Below the pieces are notes generated by a model. The model worked only from the letters and a program-made list of their open reading frames with translations. It was not told the origin of the DNA and made no database searches. A DNA stretch of 64,000 nt, from contig NC_135176.1 in NCBI RefSeq assembly GCF_041146795.1, forward strand, positions 34,504,531 through 34,568,530. The letters are read 5' to 3'. Origin of the DNA: Maylandia zebra. Taxonomy: Eukaryota > Chordata > Actinopteri > Cichliformes > Cichlidae. This document shows positions 1-11,150 of this stretch, in pieces. The translations under genes and the position numbers were made by a program. Position 1 is the first letter of the stretch, and each line of letters opens with the position of its first letter.

Positions 1-165
1 GGATGTTAAACTTAATTGTTACACCTGGTAAAGCAGCAACGCTGATGATTTAATTAAAGATGAAAGAATTCAGACCGTTTTTAACTCTCAGTGTTCGTTT
101 GACTTTGGGACCTGAAGTGGACGGCGTTTTGGACCCAGATTACTCCGTGAAGCTCCTCACCACAG
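1..165. repeat. Interspersed repeat, paired with 21,403-21,560
   Basis: The first ~165 bases align with 21,403-21,560 (shared start GGATGTTAAAC, then TTACACCTGGTA and a shared 'acccaga' near the end). At the second site the repeat lies just upstream of an L2-like ORF1 remnant, so it is probably part of the 5' region of an L2/Maui-type LINE. That assignment is inferred from context. Confidence 0.5.
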
Positions 166-690
166 CCGCCGTAATGCTCTGACAATCCATCAAGCAGCGC
201 GGCTTACCAAAGTTGTACTAAAACATTTTTAACAGATTTCTGCAGTCAAAATCGGTTCGAGGTCAGTAAGCACAACCAGAATTCATACATGAGGCACACT
301 CTCAATTTTTGAGAAAATTAAAGGATTTTAAGTGTGGAAAATACGTTATACAGAAGAAAAGAACATATCGTGATATATATCGTTACCGCACATGCTTCAA
401 ATTATATTGCGATATGGATTTTAGGCCATATCGCCCAGCCCTAACTACTAACATCTGGAACAGGCACCATCAATTCAGGCCGTCCTGTCTTAAGTTCTTG
501 AGTGATGCATCAGGAGGATGCTAACACAGAGCACAAAGATCCAACCTGCACAGGTGTGAAACAGATCCTTCTAATGCCAATGAAACAAACCCTTCCTGTC
601 TCCATGTTTGACACACACATGTCCCAGAAGGTGAGCATTACCTGAATAACAATAATAATGATAATTATAATACTGATGATGATGATCAGT
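166..690. other. Unassigned AT-rich sequence
   Basis: No convincing coding region, RNA gene or transposon end was seen here. It includes a short ATA/ATG-rich simple stretch at about 645-690. Confidence 0.4.
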
Positions 691-699
691 AGACAGTGC

Positions 700-1060
700 A
701 GTTTCTGGGGAAACTGTGGTAGTGCTGTTGTTGCAGCAGGACACATGTCTGAGAACAGAATCGGCAATTACCAGAGTTTGACCCCCGGCGGGTGTGTCGC
801 CGAGTGGGGAAAACCGGTTAGACACATGAACAGGTTGGTGGTGCACCTGGGGCTTCTGTTTAAGACTATGCTTCCTCCTCACCGTCACCCAGCCGCCCTC
901 TTTCCCCAGCTGCCCTCCTGGCCTCCATTTGCAACATTTGTTACAAGTATCATTACTGCTAAAGGAGGCTGAGGAGTAACTAAACATCTGACACAATGAG
1001 CAGGAAAGTGCAGGAGGGACAGGTGAAGAGGCCATGCTGCTAGCGAGTCGGCAAAGCTAA
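700..1060 (-). pseudogene. L2/Maui-type LINE ORF1 fragment
   Basis: Read on the minus strand, this gives peptide matching the ORF1-like protein at 40.5 kb: the blocks [32 protein letters not shown] and [12 protein letters not shown] occur in both. TLVI(G/A)DSVLR is the first block of the SGNH esterase-like domain found in ORF1 of L2/CR1-clade LINEs. Here the block-I Gly is Ala, and the frame dissolves soon after, so only the N-terminal part remains. It is a dead fragment lying opposite to the better copy at 40.3-41.1 kb. Confidence 0.65.
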
Positions 1061-3280
1061 GATAGAGAAACAGTAAAGACACAGTGAGTGAATACTTTGG
1101 CTATAAATTAGGTAGTGAGTACACGGAGAGTGTCAAGTCAAACCGAGTTTAGGAGGTGGAGAGTCCTGAGACAAAGAAGTAAAAGTGACAGGCTGGAGGG
1201 CAAGCTGGGTGGAACTAATGTTGTGTCTGTTTTTCTGTCCGGGAAGAAAAAGAAGGCGAACTAGGGAACAACAGGAAATTGCCACTAACCCAGTATAATT
1301 CTTTCAATGGCCCTTTCTCAATCCTATGTACGCAACTCCATACTCGCGTTCTCGGCGAGTCCGGACTTGCCGAGAACGCGAGCACGGACTCGCGATTTGT
1401 ACAATTGGAACACCAGCGTATTTGATGATGTCACAGGTCCGGAGTTTTTACTGCCGTCCCCTCTTAATTTAACTGTGAGTAATATGTTATGAAGCTTAAC
1501 TTTAATCACAGCGAAACAGGTGAGATTTTAGAATGCTTTTATTTTTATTTTAGTGGACACTCAAAAATTACAATAGACAGCTGCTGGGGTTTGGAAGAGA
1601 ACTGAACAAATATTTGAAATATAATCTGATCATTTTGAAGCAGCCTTCAGAATCTCCACGTATTAACATGCTGATAGGTTTAGTTTGAAAATGTTTCCTC
1701 CTGAATTGAAAAATATCTCAGCCAAACCAATTTACTCAGGAACAAATAAAACACTGAAATAAACCAAACATTAACATTTCGATGTTATCTAAGAACTAGG
1801 GGTGCAACGATACACAAAATTCACGGTTCGGTTCGGTTCGATACTTTGGTGTCACGGTTCGATATTTTTTCGATACAAAAAAAAATGTTCATGCCTTTTT
1901 AATTTGTCATTTATTAAAATTATAAATATATATTTTAACTCAAAAGTACAGTTTTTAAATTTAACCCTAACCCTTGTGCATGTTTTTTATTTTGACAGCG
2001 AATGCGCACCTGCGGACCACTTATGTGCAGCCCTGGTTATTTAGCTCGTCATATTGCAGCCACAGAAATTCTTTTGTCCATGAAACCATAAAGCTGCACT
2101 TTCTTTTTGCCTTATAGTCTGATTTGTCATAACTTCTCCGTTTTGTGGTAAGCTTTTCTTTGGCTGTCACTTCTTCACCCTGACCTGTCTTATTTGGCTC
2201 AGCAGAACTAAAATATATATCTGTCTGTGAAGGTTCTCAGTCATCCAGGTCATCGTAGTCAAATATATATCCTGCTGCTTTTACACACGGACTCACATAA
2301 GCTCAGCGATTCTCTGCGCGATCAACCTCTCACATGTTTAAGCTGCGGGAGATTTCACTTGTCATGTTTGCATAGTAAGCTAACGATTAATAAGACGTCA
2401 GAGGAATTGGTGCACAAATTATCATCACTCACAGATCAGTGCTGTCGCTCTCTATACACAGTTCGCCCGATTGCAAAGTGAAAGCAAAAAACAAGCGCAA
2501 ATTCAAACGCGATTTCAATATGTCACATATTGACAGTGGCTCACCGATGCCAATGACATAATTACCCAGCTACATTTCTGAAAGAATGCAAAAGCATTGA
2601 CATATATTTTTCCTCCCTACAATAGCCCGACGGGCAGGGCAGAGATAGACTTTGGTAGCCCGACTGGAAAAATCGCTAGCCCCAGGACGTCGGGCTAGCG
2701 ATTTTGCGAGCCCTGTATCTGATTGAGGAATCACTCATCTTTGGAAAAGAGAGTTTATTACAGAGAAATGTCTCTTTCCAAAATAAAAACTATACTTCTT
2801 CTGGGCTATATTCTCAGCAGCATATTAAACATATCAGGTCCCCATAAGGAGAATCCTGTGCTAACAGCTGTCTAAATGACTCGGGTAAAGTTAGTAGCAT
2901 GCTTGTTGTTTTTGTCTTTGCACTAGGATGATGTCGGCGTAAATGTGCAGTCATATTCGTTGTGTTCCCACTAGTGCTTTCAGGTTAATCTCATTGAAAT
3001 GACCTTAACGCCACAACACGGCAAATCTCCGTTAACGAGCTACCGCGGATCGCCCCGTGCATGGGGCTAGACGGCCAACACGTTAACGAGCTAACTGCGC
3101 TAACACACTAGTTCCCACCCATGTAATTGAGCATTGCGTGGCACATCCAACATACTGTTTTACTTTAGTCCATGACTCGCTTACCCTCAGGGTCATACGT
3201 CACATGAAAACCAAAATAATTCCAAACGCCAGATCTGAATGAGGGTGGGGGAGGTTCAATTTGCCATGTTGCAAGGAGAG

Positions 3281-4081
3281 TGTCATGGTCCGGGTGTGTG
3301 CCAGTGTGTCTCCCTCCGAGCCGGCATCTCCACCCCTGGGAGGGGCCTCAGTGTTCTGCTGATTGCTCACACCTGTGGGTAATTTAGCCGGGGACTCATA
3401 AGGCCAGCGCACTCAACCTCTCTTCGCCAGATTCTCAGCTAACCCTAGTCAGTGCAGGCCACCACCGTGATTTCGCACTTGCTTTGTGAATTACCTTGTC
3501 TCATTGTGTGTTTGTCTCATTGTGCGTTTCTCTCATAGCCACACCAAGCTGCCAAACACTAATCTCTGCCGAAGAGCTCCAACCCGGATACTGGACCACC
3601 TGACAGTCCCACAGGCTGTTCACCCGAACCACCTGCCTGCCTCTCTGCCTCCACGCCAGGAGTTTCAGACCACACACCCGGACCACTCACCCCTCCACGT
3701 CACCACCGACCACCCGCGGCAAGTACGCAGTACGAAGGAGGATTCTGAACGAACAGCTTATCCATATTACTCCTGACCCATACCTGAACGTCTGTACTCT
3801 ATTTACAGTGACCCTGACCCTTTCCCTGGACCCAGTGTGACTCTCCCTCCAGCCCAATCCCCGGAACTGCTGTTCCCACTGACCAAGACCAGATTGCTTA
3901 CTTAGCCCAGGCTGCTTAAGACCCCTGTGATTCAGTTGTGGCACTTTGCACTTGTTAACCTCACTTTCCAGTTTATGAACACTTACTGAGTAATTAAACA
4001 TCGTCTCTAAAACTACTTACGTGCTGTTCAGCGTCCTGCATTTGAGTCCTGTCACCTTTTGAAGCGGCCTCGGCCGTGACA
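3281..4081. mobile_element. Solo LTR (801 bp) with 5-bp TSD
   Basis: The segment begins TGTCATGGTCC and ends GGCCGTGACA, the TG...CA form of LTR ends with short inverted repeats TGTCA/TGACA. It is flanked by GAGAG on both sides (3276-3280 and 4082-4086). A 5-bp TSD with no internal coding region fits a solo LTR left by recombination between the LTRs of a Gypsy-like element. It sits inside the hAT at 1797-4353 and is therefore younger than it. Confidence 0.75.
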
Positions 4082-4120
4082 GAGAGCTTAACTTCTGTCT
4101 CGCTAGCTTGCCCTGCGCTC

Positions 4121-4244
4121 TTCCTTCTGACTATGCTGTCTGTGTTGAGCGCTCAGTGGATCTGCGCTCAACAGTGCAGCCTAGGCGGAGTAGTCGAACG
4201 CAGATTCACTGAGCGCTCAACACCGACAGCATCGTCAGAAGGAA
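4121..4244. repeat. Long subterminal hairpin of the hAT element
   Basis: Arms 4121-4158 and 4207-4244 are near-perfect inverted repeats of ~38 bp, with key blocks TTCCTTCTGAC and GAGCGCTCA. Subterminal hairpins are common in non-autonomous hAT elements. Confidence 0.7.
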
Positions 4245-4364
4245 AGTTGATAAAATAAATTACAAATTTTGTATTGTTCGATACATATGCGTACCGAACC
4301 GAAAGCACTGTATCGAACGGTTCAATATCGATACGAATATCGTTGCACCCCTACTAAGAACGTG

Positions 4365-4510
4365 TACTTTATTGATACCCGTGGGGAAATTCCTCTCTGC
4401 ATTTAACCCATTCACTCAGTGAAGCAGTGGGCAGCCATTGGGCGCCCGGGGAGCACATCGTTGAAAACGATGTGCGGGAGTCCGCTGCTCTCGCCGGGCT
4501 CTAGTAATCC
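4365..4510 (-). repeat. Fragment of tRNA-SINE tail family
   Basis: The segment with GGGGAAATTCCTCTCTGCATT and TGAAGCAGTGGGCAGCC is the reverse complement of the body of the tRNA-derived SINE at 61.5-61.7 kb. The tRNA-like head is not present. Confidence 0.5.
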
Positions 4511-4934
4511 TTGACCTCCCGCTTTGCTATCAGGCTGGTGGTTAACAGACGTCTACACGTTTAGAAATATGTGATATCTTGATAAACCGAGCAGATATTT
4601 GAAGCTTACACAGCTACATTCTTGCCTGAAAATATCTTAAAAGTTTATTTTGTGACCCAGAAATATTTAAAAGTTTTTAGCCGCGCTCCTCCACCATTGC
4701 CGCGTTTGAGTTTTGGACGGAATGCATTCTGGGATATTTAGCTGTACCAGTCCACACAAGTCACCACCGATGCATGCTCGATAAAACAGGCGGAGCGAGA
4801 ACACATCCGGGATTTTTTCGCGTTCTCGGCTTGATGCGTACTTCGAAGTGGAACAGTACTTGGTCTCCAACTGATGACGTATCATGAGTACACGAGAATG
4901 CAAGTACACACGAGTACGCATATTGAGACTAATA

Positions 4935-5830
4935 AGTTGTCACCGGCAGGGATATTGTGTGGAGCTGATGTATCTATAAATCCAGGGAGGCAGCCAGTAA
5001 GGAAATGGTTCCTGGCTAAGTTCAAAAACTGATTGAAGCGGGTTGCTAAAGAATCGCGGCTGCCACTAGCTTACATAGCATTAGCATTGTGCCGTGGGTT
5101 GGTCGCCTGTTTACGAGCGGCACCATTGTTTATCGTCGGTCTGCATATGGAAGACTGTTAATGCTTGCATATGGTTAAGTGCAAGAGAAGCTGGTCATGA
5201 ATACTATTGTTTACTGTTTAAGTTCTAATGCAGATTGGTCATTTGATTTTGCACTTTTATAGAAAGCAGTATGTACAATCGTTAGAGTGAATTACATAAT
5301 TTGAGCATTTAAAAATACTCAAGTAAATATTGTGCTGCAAAGCTTATGCACTGCTATTGATGTGTTAAAAAAGGTTTGGTTTGGTTAATATTCACAGAGG
5401 TGTGATAACAAACGTTTGTATTTTGGTTTTTTGGTTTGTATTTAAAAGATTTTTCACCTATGGCTGACTACGGCCGAAAAGAAGATTAAAAGAAAAACAA
5501 AAGATCCGCCTGGTCATTGAGTGAAATCCAGTGAAACACCTGTGGTAGATGCATCAATCCCTTTCAAGCGGGGAAGCTGCACAAACTTAAAGAGCTTGGC
5601 AGAGAGTGTGCTTCGGATGAAGCACGTGAAGATTATACTATGAAAACAGAAGTTATCTAAAAGTTTTTAATTAAATTGCTAAGCAGATAAGCTACTCAAA
5701 AACACCACCGTGTGGTGGAACAGGAACAGGAAGTGATGCTCTACCGCAGAGAGCGTGAACACCAAGTGACAGCGCCACCCGAAGGAGAGGACTTTGGGTA
5801 GTGCAACAGAGGACATCTGTGGTTCTTCCA
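4935..5830. other. No recognised feature
   Basis: I see no coding region, repeat pair or transposon end that I can name in this stretch. Confidence 0.4.
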
Positions 5831-5866
5831 CATGCTGCTGAGGTTCCTGCTCATTAAGTCAAACTG

Positions 5867-6736
5867 TTGCTTCTTCAGTCATCCAGTAAACAACACCAGG
5901 CAAGAGTCTTCTCAATGTGCCCCGACTCTGATGCTCAACCCACAGATGCATGTTTGTTACATGTTTCTCACAAGCTGTCTACACTCGGCCTGCACCCCAC
6001 CCTCTGTGACTGGCTACAGGACTTTTTGACTGGCAGGCTCCAGTCTGTCAGGATTGACAACAGGACTTCAGCCAGCATTATTACAAACACTGGCGTCCCA
6101 CAGGGATGCGTCCTCAGTCCCATCCGCTACACCCTGTACACCCTTGACTGTGTCGCCTCCAACAAAGACAACACCATACTGAAGTTCGCGGATGACACTC
6201 CAGCAATCGGTCGCATCACTGGAGGGGACAAAGCGGCTTATAGGAGAGAGGTGGCCGGTCTGGTATCATGGTGTGAGGACAACAACCTCACCCTCAACAC
6301 TGATAAGATAAAGGAGATGATAGTGGACACGAGGAAGAAGAGGAGGCCTCACCAGCCGCTGTTTATCCGGGGCCTTGAAGTGGAGAGGGTGAGCAGCTTT
6401 AGGTACCTGGGCGTCTACATCTCTGAGGATCTCACCTGGACACTGAACACCACACAGCTGGTCAAGAAGGCTCAGCAGCGGCTGTATTTCCTGAGGAGGC
6501 TGAGGAAATTTGGTATGTCGGCCAAGATCCTCAGCAGGTTGTACAGCTGCACTGTGGAGAGCACACTGACCAGCTGCATGGTACGGCAGCACTACTGCTA
6601 CGGACCGCAAACGCCTGCAGAGAGTGATAACAACTGTGGAGAAGATCACCAGGACCCCGCTGCCCTCTCTGCAGAGTATCTACCATCTGCCCTCGGGGTG
6701 AAGGTTCAGAAGTGTGAAATCCACTCACCCCTGTGA
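5867..6736 (+). pseudogene. LINE reverse transcriptase fragment (CR1/L2/Rex1 group)
   Basis: The 289-codon open stretch is the C-terminal half of a non-LTR reverse transcriptase. It has GVPQGCVLSP (RT motif before the catalytic block), FADDT with the catalytic Asp pair, LSWCEDNNLTLN-like thumb sequence and FRYLGVYISEDLTW. The N-terminal endonuclease and early RT motifs are missing, and the reading degrades after about residue 245. The first Met at 5867 is incidental. The best placing is the CR1/L2/Rex1 group, judged from motif wording. It is a 5'-truncated, inactive copy. Confidence 0.8.
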
Positions 6737-6739
6737 GGA

Positions 6740-7700
6740 GTGTCGGCCGTCAGATTGGGGTCTGGGATGCGGGGCCTCCCTGCTACTGCCCGATAAGGGG
6801 GCGGTACCTGGACCTGGGATAAAGAGTATGTTTGGGGAGTATGATTGTGTGTACAGTGTCTATTTGTGTCTGTCTTCATGTCGGGCAAGTGCTGAGTATT
6901 TGTTTATATGTGTATGGGGGTGGGAATGCGTGCGCCTGCTCGCCTGTGTCTAGACGTCAGGTCGGGTCTTAGACGCCACCTCTCTGTGAACATCTCAGGC
7001 TCTCTGAGGTATGGAGGCCTGTCTCCCCTCACCACACTCCCTGACGGTGGCTGGTGCCCTCATACGTCGGTGCGTTGGTGGTTCTTGGTGTCCAGGGCTG
7101 GGTGCTCATGTATGTACTGGTTCACTCCTGGTGGCTGCTTGGCGGGGCCTGGCGCCTGTGGCCCGGCTGGGTTCTTTCCGGGGGGTGGGGTGCCCTCAGG
7201 CCTCTGGACCTGGGGCTCGGTCCTCTCTGGCACAGATGGCTGCCGGCAGAGCCCGTGGGCATGTCACTGCAACCCCCTCTGGCCTCTGCTCCGTGGCTGC
7301 TGGGTGGCCTCTCGTCTGGGGCTCTCCTCAGGTCTTCCCAGGAGGGTGGCACGGTTGCCCCTTCGATGGTCCTCCTTGGGCTCTCGTACTCTGGGGCCTG
7401 GATCTCCTCCATACCTACTTCATACCCTGGGGGGGCGGGGCTATGGCTCCCCAAACTCCCAAGCAGATCGTTACATGGAGAAACCTTTTGAATACAAGCG
7501 TGCTGATCCACACAGGTGTGCAGACAGGTGTACACACGGGTGTTCACAGACACAAACTACAGGGTGGGCCATTTATATGTACACCTTTCTTGGCTGCTAC
7601 CTCAAAGCACATTGTGCGCTGTTGATCTTGCGTGCTGCACAATAACATTTAATATTTAGTATCTACTGTTAGCTAGTGTATTGTGATGGTGTTGTGTTTG
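6740..7700. other. GC-rich unrecognised sequence following the LINE fragment
   Basis: Base composition rises sharply (many GGG/CCC, CTGG, GGCC) and overlapping open frames appear on both strands. None shows a domain, a plausible start or conserved motifs. It may be untranslated sequence of the preceding LINE or of another repeat. Confidence 0.35.
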
Positions 7701-7770
7701 TTATGTTGCTCTTTTTTGTTGTTTGTTCTCTCTTCTGTTTTTTTTCTTCTCTCGACAGGTTATCCAGGTG

Positions 7771-7802
<32 letters not shown>

Positions 7803-7815
7803 TCCTTCTTTCCTT

Positions 7816-7840
<25 letters not shown>
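7771..7840. repeat. (CTTT)n microsatellite
   Basis: Imperfect TTTC/CTTT tetranucleotide run of about 70 bp. Confidence 0.95.
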
Positions 7841-7849
<9 letters not shown>

Positions 7850-8058
7850 GTCCTATCCCCCAGTCATGTCTGTCTCGTCTGTAACAACTGAAAATAAAAT
7901 AAATACATAATTATAATAAAGGTCAATCAAATGGACCAATATGGCAAGGCCATGATGATCCACTTGCTAAAGTAAATCCGTTGGGCATCTTTCTTGGCCT
8001 CAAGACAACAATTCTGATGGTTAAAGATCCAAACGGGACAGGAAAAAAAAAAAGAAGA
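7841..8058 (+). repeat. Interspersed repeat, second copy at 39.92-40.14 kb
   Basis: Blocks such as CCCCCAGTCA, GTGAATCAAATGGACCA-like, AAAGTAAATCCGTTGGGCAT and CCAAACGGGACAGG occur in the same order and orientation at 39,960-40,130. Both copies follow a pyrimidine-rich tract. This is a dispersed repeat, probably the 3' end of a retroelement; the family is not named. Confidence 0.7.
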
Positions 8059-8059
8059 A

Positions 8060-8525
8060 GTGAGAAATCCAGAGCATCCAGACTCAACAGCTCCTTCTTC
8101 CTCACTACTATCAGACTCTTGAACAGCTGACCTACTTTAACAGGAGTAATAATTTTGAAAAAAAAAAACTTGACCTGCGAGCGCCCACTGAGTGCATGTC
8201 AGCTAAAGCTTCAAACACGAGCAGTAAAGTGCAAAAACGCTTTGTTTCCTGTTTTAACTCTTACATTCATGAGTGAAGCAGGTCCAACATGATGATACAT
8301 ACTGATGGAGCATGTGTGATGTCACTGTTTTACTCAGTGTGACTGTTTTTAATGTCGCACTCAGTTGATCTGTTACTGTATATTTTTCACATGTTTGTGC
8401 GGGATATTGTATTTTTTTTAGATGTTATGTATTAATGTGGTACATGTATTTTTGACTTTTGTTGCCATGATGCCAGGTCTCTCTTGAAAATGAGATTTTT
8501 ACCTGGATAAATAAAGGACTAAAAA
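8060..8525 (+). repeat. LINE 3'-end-like sequence
   Basis: The stretch 8085-8130 reads as the end of a LINE ORF (SFFLTTIRLLNS). At 8484-8520 the text ATGAGATTTTTACCTGG ATAAATAAAGG resembles 3' ends of fish LINE/SINE repeats. The assignment rests on wording only. Confidence 0.4.
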
Positions 8526-8649
8526 CATTAACACTGTCCTGCTACAGGCTGATGTTCCAGCTGTGATGACTGCAGTCAGGAAACGGCTGCTCAAATGATA
8601 AAGTCTGTATTTCTATGAATATCCTCATCAATGAACACCATACAACATG

Positions 8650-8788
8650 TACACGCACGCGCACGCACACACACATACACACACATGCAAGCACGGACAC
8701 ACACACAGACACACATACGCACGCGCACGCTGCGCGCACACGCACAGACACGCGCGCACATGGCGCGCGCGGACACTCACATGCACAC
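8650..8788. repeat. (CA)n/(CG)-rich simple repeat
   Basis: Imperfect ACAC/GCAC repeat with many CpG variants; open frames through it are composition artefacts. Confidence 0.95.
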
Positions 8789-8892
8789 AGAGCTTCTCTT
8801 TGTTAATTTAATTAGTTGAGGGGTATTTACATAATCCAATAATTAAAAAAACATTTTGATCCACGTTCAGAAACCTACCTTCACGTGATTAA

Positions 8893-8916
8893 ACACGCAC
8901 ACACACACACACACAC

Positions 8917-8954
<38 letters not shown>

Positions 8955-8962
8955 ACACACAC
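8893..8962. repeat. (CA)n microsatellite
   Basis: Nearly pure CA dinucleotide run. Confidence 0.95.
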
Positions 8963-9421
8963 CTGGATGCGACGCAGACACTGGCACTCAGAAGATTTGT
9001 GTTTCTGTGAACTTGTCTTTGTGTTCTTGTGGGGACTGAGTTAATTTCTGTTTAATGGGGGCCTCTGTCCCCTCATGCTGGTGGATCTCTTCATAAGCGG
9101 CAATCCTAATTTTAATTTACAAATGTTTTCGAGCCTGCCAAACAAAAACAAACACACTCCCCTAACATATCAATTTGTGTCTTTGTTCTACCGCAGGACG
9201 AACAGCAGCGACCAAAGATTCACTGAGTGGAGGGTGTTAAAGATTAAAAAGTACAGGGCACAGTGATGTCTTTGGACCTGCAGGAATCATCATATAAACC
9301 ACAGACCGATAATATCATAACAGGATATAGATGACAGCCACCTTCCCCTTAAGGCTCAGCGTGACAAGACCCCACCGGGCCCTAATGGTAATGACGGTCC
9401 TCATGCAAGCAGAAAGACCAC

Positions 9422-9422
<1 letters not shown>

Positions 9423-9454
<32 letters not shown>
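9423..9454. repeat. (GT)n microsatellite
   Basis: Pure GT run of 16 units. Confidence 0.95.
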
Positions 9455-9457
<3 letters not shown>

Positions 9458-9594
9458 TCAACTTGTTTTGGTAGCATGTTCGTCCATATGTCACACACAT
9501 GCTGATGACATCATCGTCATCATCATTATTGACCCGATCACTGTGATTGGCTCTGAGAGTGGCGTGTTTGGCTGAAGCTAATCGATCAGCCAAA

Positions 9595-9720
9595 CAGTGC
9601 TGGGTGTAACAGAGTACATTTACCAGCGTATTTAAAATAGAACATAGGAGTAACTGTATTCCGTTACAGTTACCGTTTAAAAAGGTGGTATACAGAATAC
9701 AAACAACAGAAAATATCAAC
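9595..9720. repeat. Fragment resembling a hAT terminus
   Basis: CAGTGCTGGGTGTAACAGAG followed by GTAACTGTATTCCGTTACAG resembles the CAGTG...TGGG, GTTAC-rich ends of the hAT at 47,836-49,328. Only one end is present. Confidence 0.4.
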
Positions 9721-9902
9721 AATCAATAACAGCTGATTTCATCAGGCGCTCAGCTGCTCAAACGCTTTCACTTTATTTAAAGTTATTGATCAAACACGCT
9801 GATCGTTTCCGGTGTCAGAAAACCTCAAATAAACTACTCAAATCAAATCAATGAAGGAAACTAAACTCCAGCTGATCCCCTCCTCCCTCCGGCCCGGCTC
9901 AC

Positions 9903-10318
9903 CTGGCGCAGGTGCAGTCCCGGTACAGCGTCTCGAAGTCGGGTCTGCTGATGAGCTTGCAGCGGTTCACTCCGGGCTGGATGGCTCCGAGCCCGCGCAG
10001 CACGCGCACCTGCTCCACGGTGCAGACCACGGGGCTGATGCGCAGGCGCTTCAGCTTGGTGTACACGGTGTGCAGCCCCCCCACCAGGTGCTTCAGGAAC
10101 AGCTGGAACACCTGCGGCAGGCACAGCAGCTCCGCACCGTCCACCGTGAACGACGCCACCTGCACGCCGTGCACGTCCACCATCCGGCAGTCCGCGTGCG
10201 CGACACTGCCGCCGGGCAGCCGCGAGGGGCCGGCCGGGACAGAAGCACTGTGAGGCGGGTCGGAGTGGAGCAGAGGGTCGGTGTGAGGGCTGGAGGTCCG
10301 GATGGAGGAGCCCGCCAT
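9903..10318 (-). CDS. dach: Dachshund-family transcription cofactor, first coding exon
   Basis: Starting at the ATG at 10,318 (minus), 138 complete codons plus 2 nt run to a consensus donor, exon end AG at 9904-9903 then GTGAG. After a short Ser/Pro-rich leader (about 43 residues) comes the Ski/Sno/Dac DHD domain, recognisable from VASFTVDG, LFLKHLVGGLHTVYTKLKRL, SPVVCTVEQV and LGAIQPGVNRCKLIS. The phrases CRMVD.HG, PQVF and ISPVVCTVEQV are closer to DACH2-type than DACH1-type proteins, while LISR...LY is DACH1-like, so the paralogue is uncertain. Dachshund proteins are nuclear co-regulators working with Six/Eya factors in organ development. Later exons would lie further along the minus strand and I found none before base 1, which implies a first intron longer than 9.9 kb. 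No disruption is visible. Confidence 0.88.
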
Positions 10319-10540
10319 GTCCGAACCCTTGTTTAATCCGCCGCCCGCGCGCGTCTGTCCACGAGCAGCCGCTCACGCTGACTCCACTCCGCTCTCACCC
10401 CTCCTCTCTGCCGCCAACAGCCAATCAGGATCCAGCCAATCACACGCGGGCGCCACAGACGGACAAGACTACCGTTGGCTGAGGACAGCGCTCCCAGGGG
10501 CGGGGCTTCGGGGCTGTGATTCTGACAGGTGAATGATTGA
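10319..10540 (-). promoter_or_regulatory. CpG-rich promoter / 5' UTR of the dach gene
   Basis: The exon and the ~220 bp upstream are GC-rich and crowded with CpG (e.g. CCGCCCGCGCGCG), unlike the AT-rich surroundings. Two CCAAT boxes (AGCCAATCAGG near 10,420 and AGCCAATCACA near 10,434) lie ~100 bp upstream of the start codon. This fits the CpG-island promoter usual for developmental regulators. No transcription start can be fixed from sequence. Confidence 0.7.
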
Positions 10541-10655
10541 CAGGTGAGTCTGAGGTTTATCGTTCACTTTGTTTTCGACTTTTTACATTTATTTTATTTT
10601 TTTATTCATTTACTGATGTTTTAAACAAAGCTCACAAAAATAATACATGTATGTA

Positions 10656-10656
<1 letters not shown>

Positions 10657-10688
<32 letters not shown>
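10657..10688. repeat. (CA)n microsatellite
   Basis: Pure CA run. Confidence 0.95.
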
Positions 10689-10691
<3 letters not shown>

Positions 10692-10859
10692 TAATTCGAC
10701 ATAATTAGTTTATTACCAGGCCTCTGGAGAACTTCAAGACATGTTGAGGAGGTCGTTTAGCCATTTAAACCAGCTGTGTTGGATCAAGGAAACATGTAAA
10801 ACCTGCAGGACGCCGGCCCTCGAGGCCTGGAGTTGGACATCTGTGGTTTAGTCAAGTCA

Positions 10860-11150
10860 AAAAAACTCTATTTATCCCCAAGGAGCAATTAAGATAGATG
10901 CCCTGCCGACCATACATACAAAACACAAACATCACATTGGGGAGACCGGTCAGGCTAGGTAGCACTGGCCGGTCGCCCAACGAGCAGCGACCCGGAACCG
11001 AAACCATAGAAAATGCACAACACGAGGAAAGACGAGGAAAACAAAGACTGAGCTCCAACAGGGAGATCAGTTTGAGAACAGAAAAAAACACCTCAGCACA
11101 TGAATCATCACATCTCACAGGGGGGAGTGTAGGACGTCGAATCAGCTGCA
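10860..11150 (-). repeat. Interspersed repeat, copy at 39.18-39.33 kb
   Basis: Read on the minus strand it matches 39,180-39,330 on the plus strand: TTCTGTTCTCAAACTGATCT, CCCTGTTGGAGCTCAGTCT and TGTGCATTTTC occur in order in both. A peptide of 17-19 residues beginning CAEVFFSVLKL is readable in both copies, but no longer frame is shared. The element family is unknown to me. Confidence 0.65.

Larger units (their letters stand above)
1797..4353. mobile_element. Non-autonomous hAT transposon with 8-bp TSD
   Basis: The left end TAGGGGTGCAACGATAC is mirrored at the right end (GTATCGTTGCACCCCTA with small differences). The flanks carry the 8-bp duplication CTAAGAAC (1789-1796 and 4354-4361), as expected for hAT. 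No transposase is visible. The interior holds a solo LTR (3281-4081), a short Penelope-like terminal fragment near 2226-2260, a small hairpin near 2670-2706 (AAATCGCTAGCCC / GGGCTAGCGATTT) and a large subterminal hairpin at 4121-4244. It is a composite, internally deleted copy later used as a target by other elements. Confidence 0.8.
1312..4932. mobile_element. Possible outer TIR element enclosing a hAT
   Basis: The left flank from ~1312 (TCTCAATCCTATGTACGC) and the reverse complement of the right flank ending at ~4932 (TCTCAATATGCGTACTCG) look related. Both sides also carry GCCGAGAACGCGA a little further in. This suggests an older element with imperfect inverted ends into which the hAT at 1797-4353 inserted. 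No clear target-site duplication was found and the superfamily is unassigned. Confidence 0.3.

Noticed and set aside
6908..7645. Overlapping frames of up to 245 codons in GC-rich DNA
   Set aside because: Frames overlap on both strands, lack motifs, and follow from a low frequency of stop codons in GC-rich sequence.
7771..7910. Leu/Phe/Ser-rich membrane-like peptides
   Set aside because: They translate the (CTTT)n repeat and adjoining pyrimidine tract.
8542..8819. Short Thr/His- or Val/Cys-rich proteins
   Set aside because: They are translations of a CA/CG-rich microsatellite.
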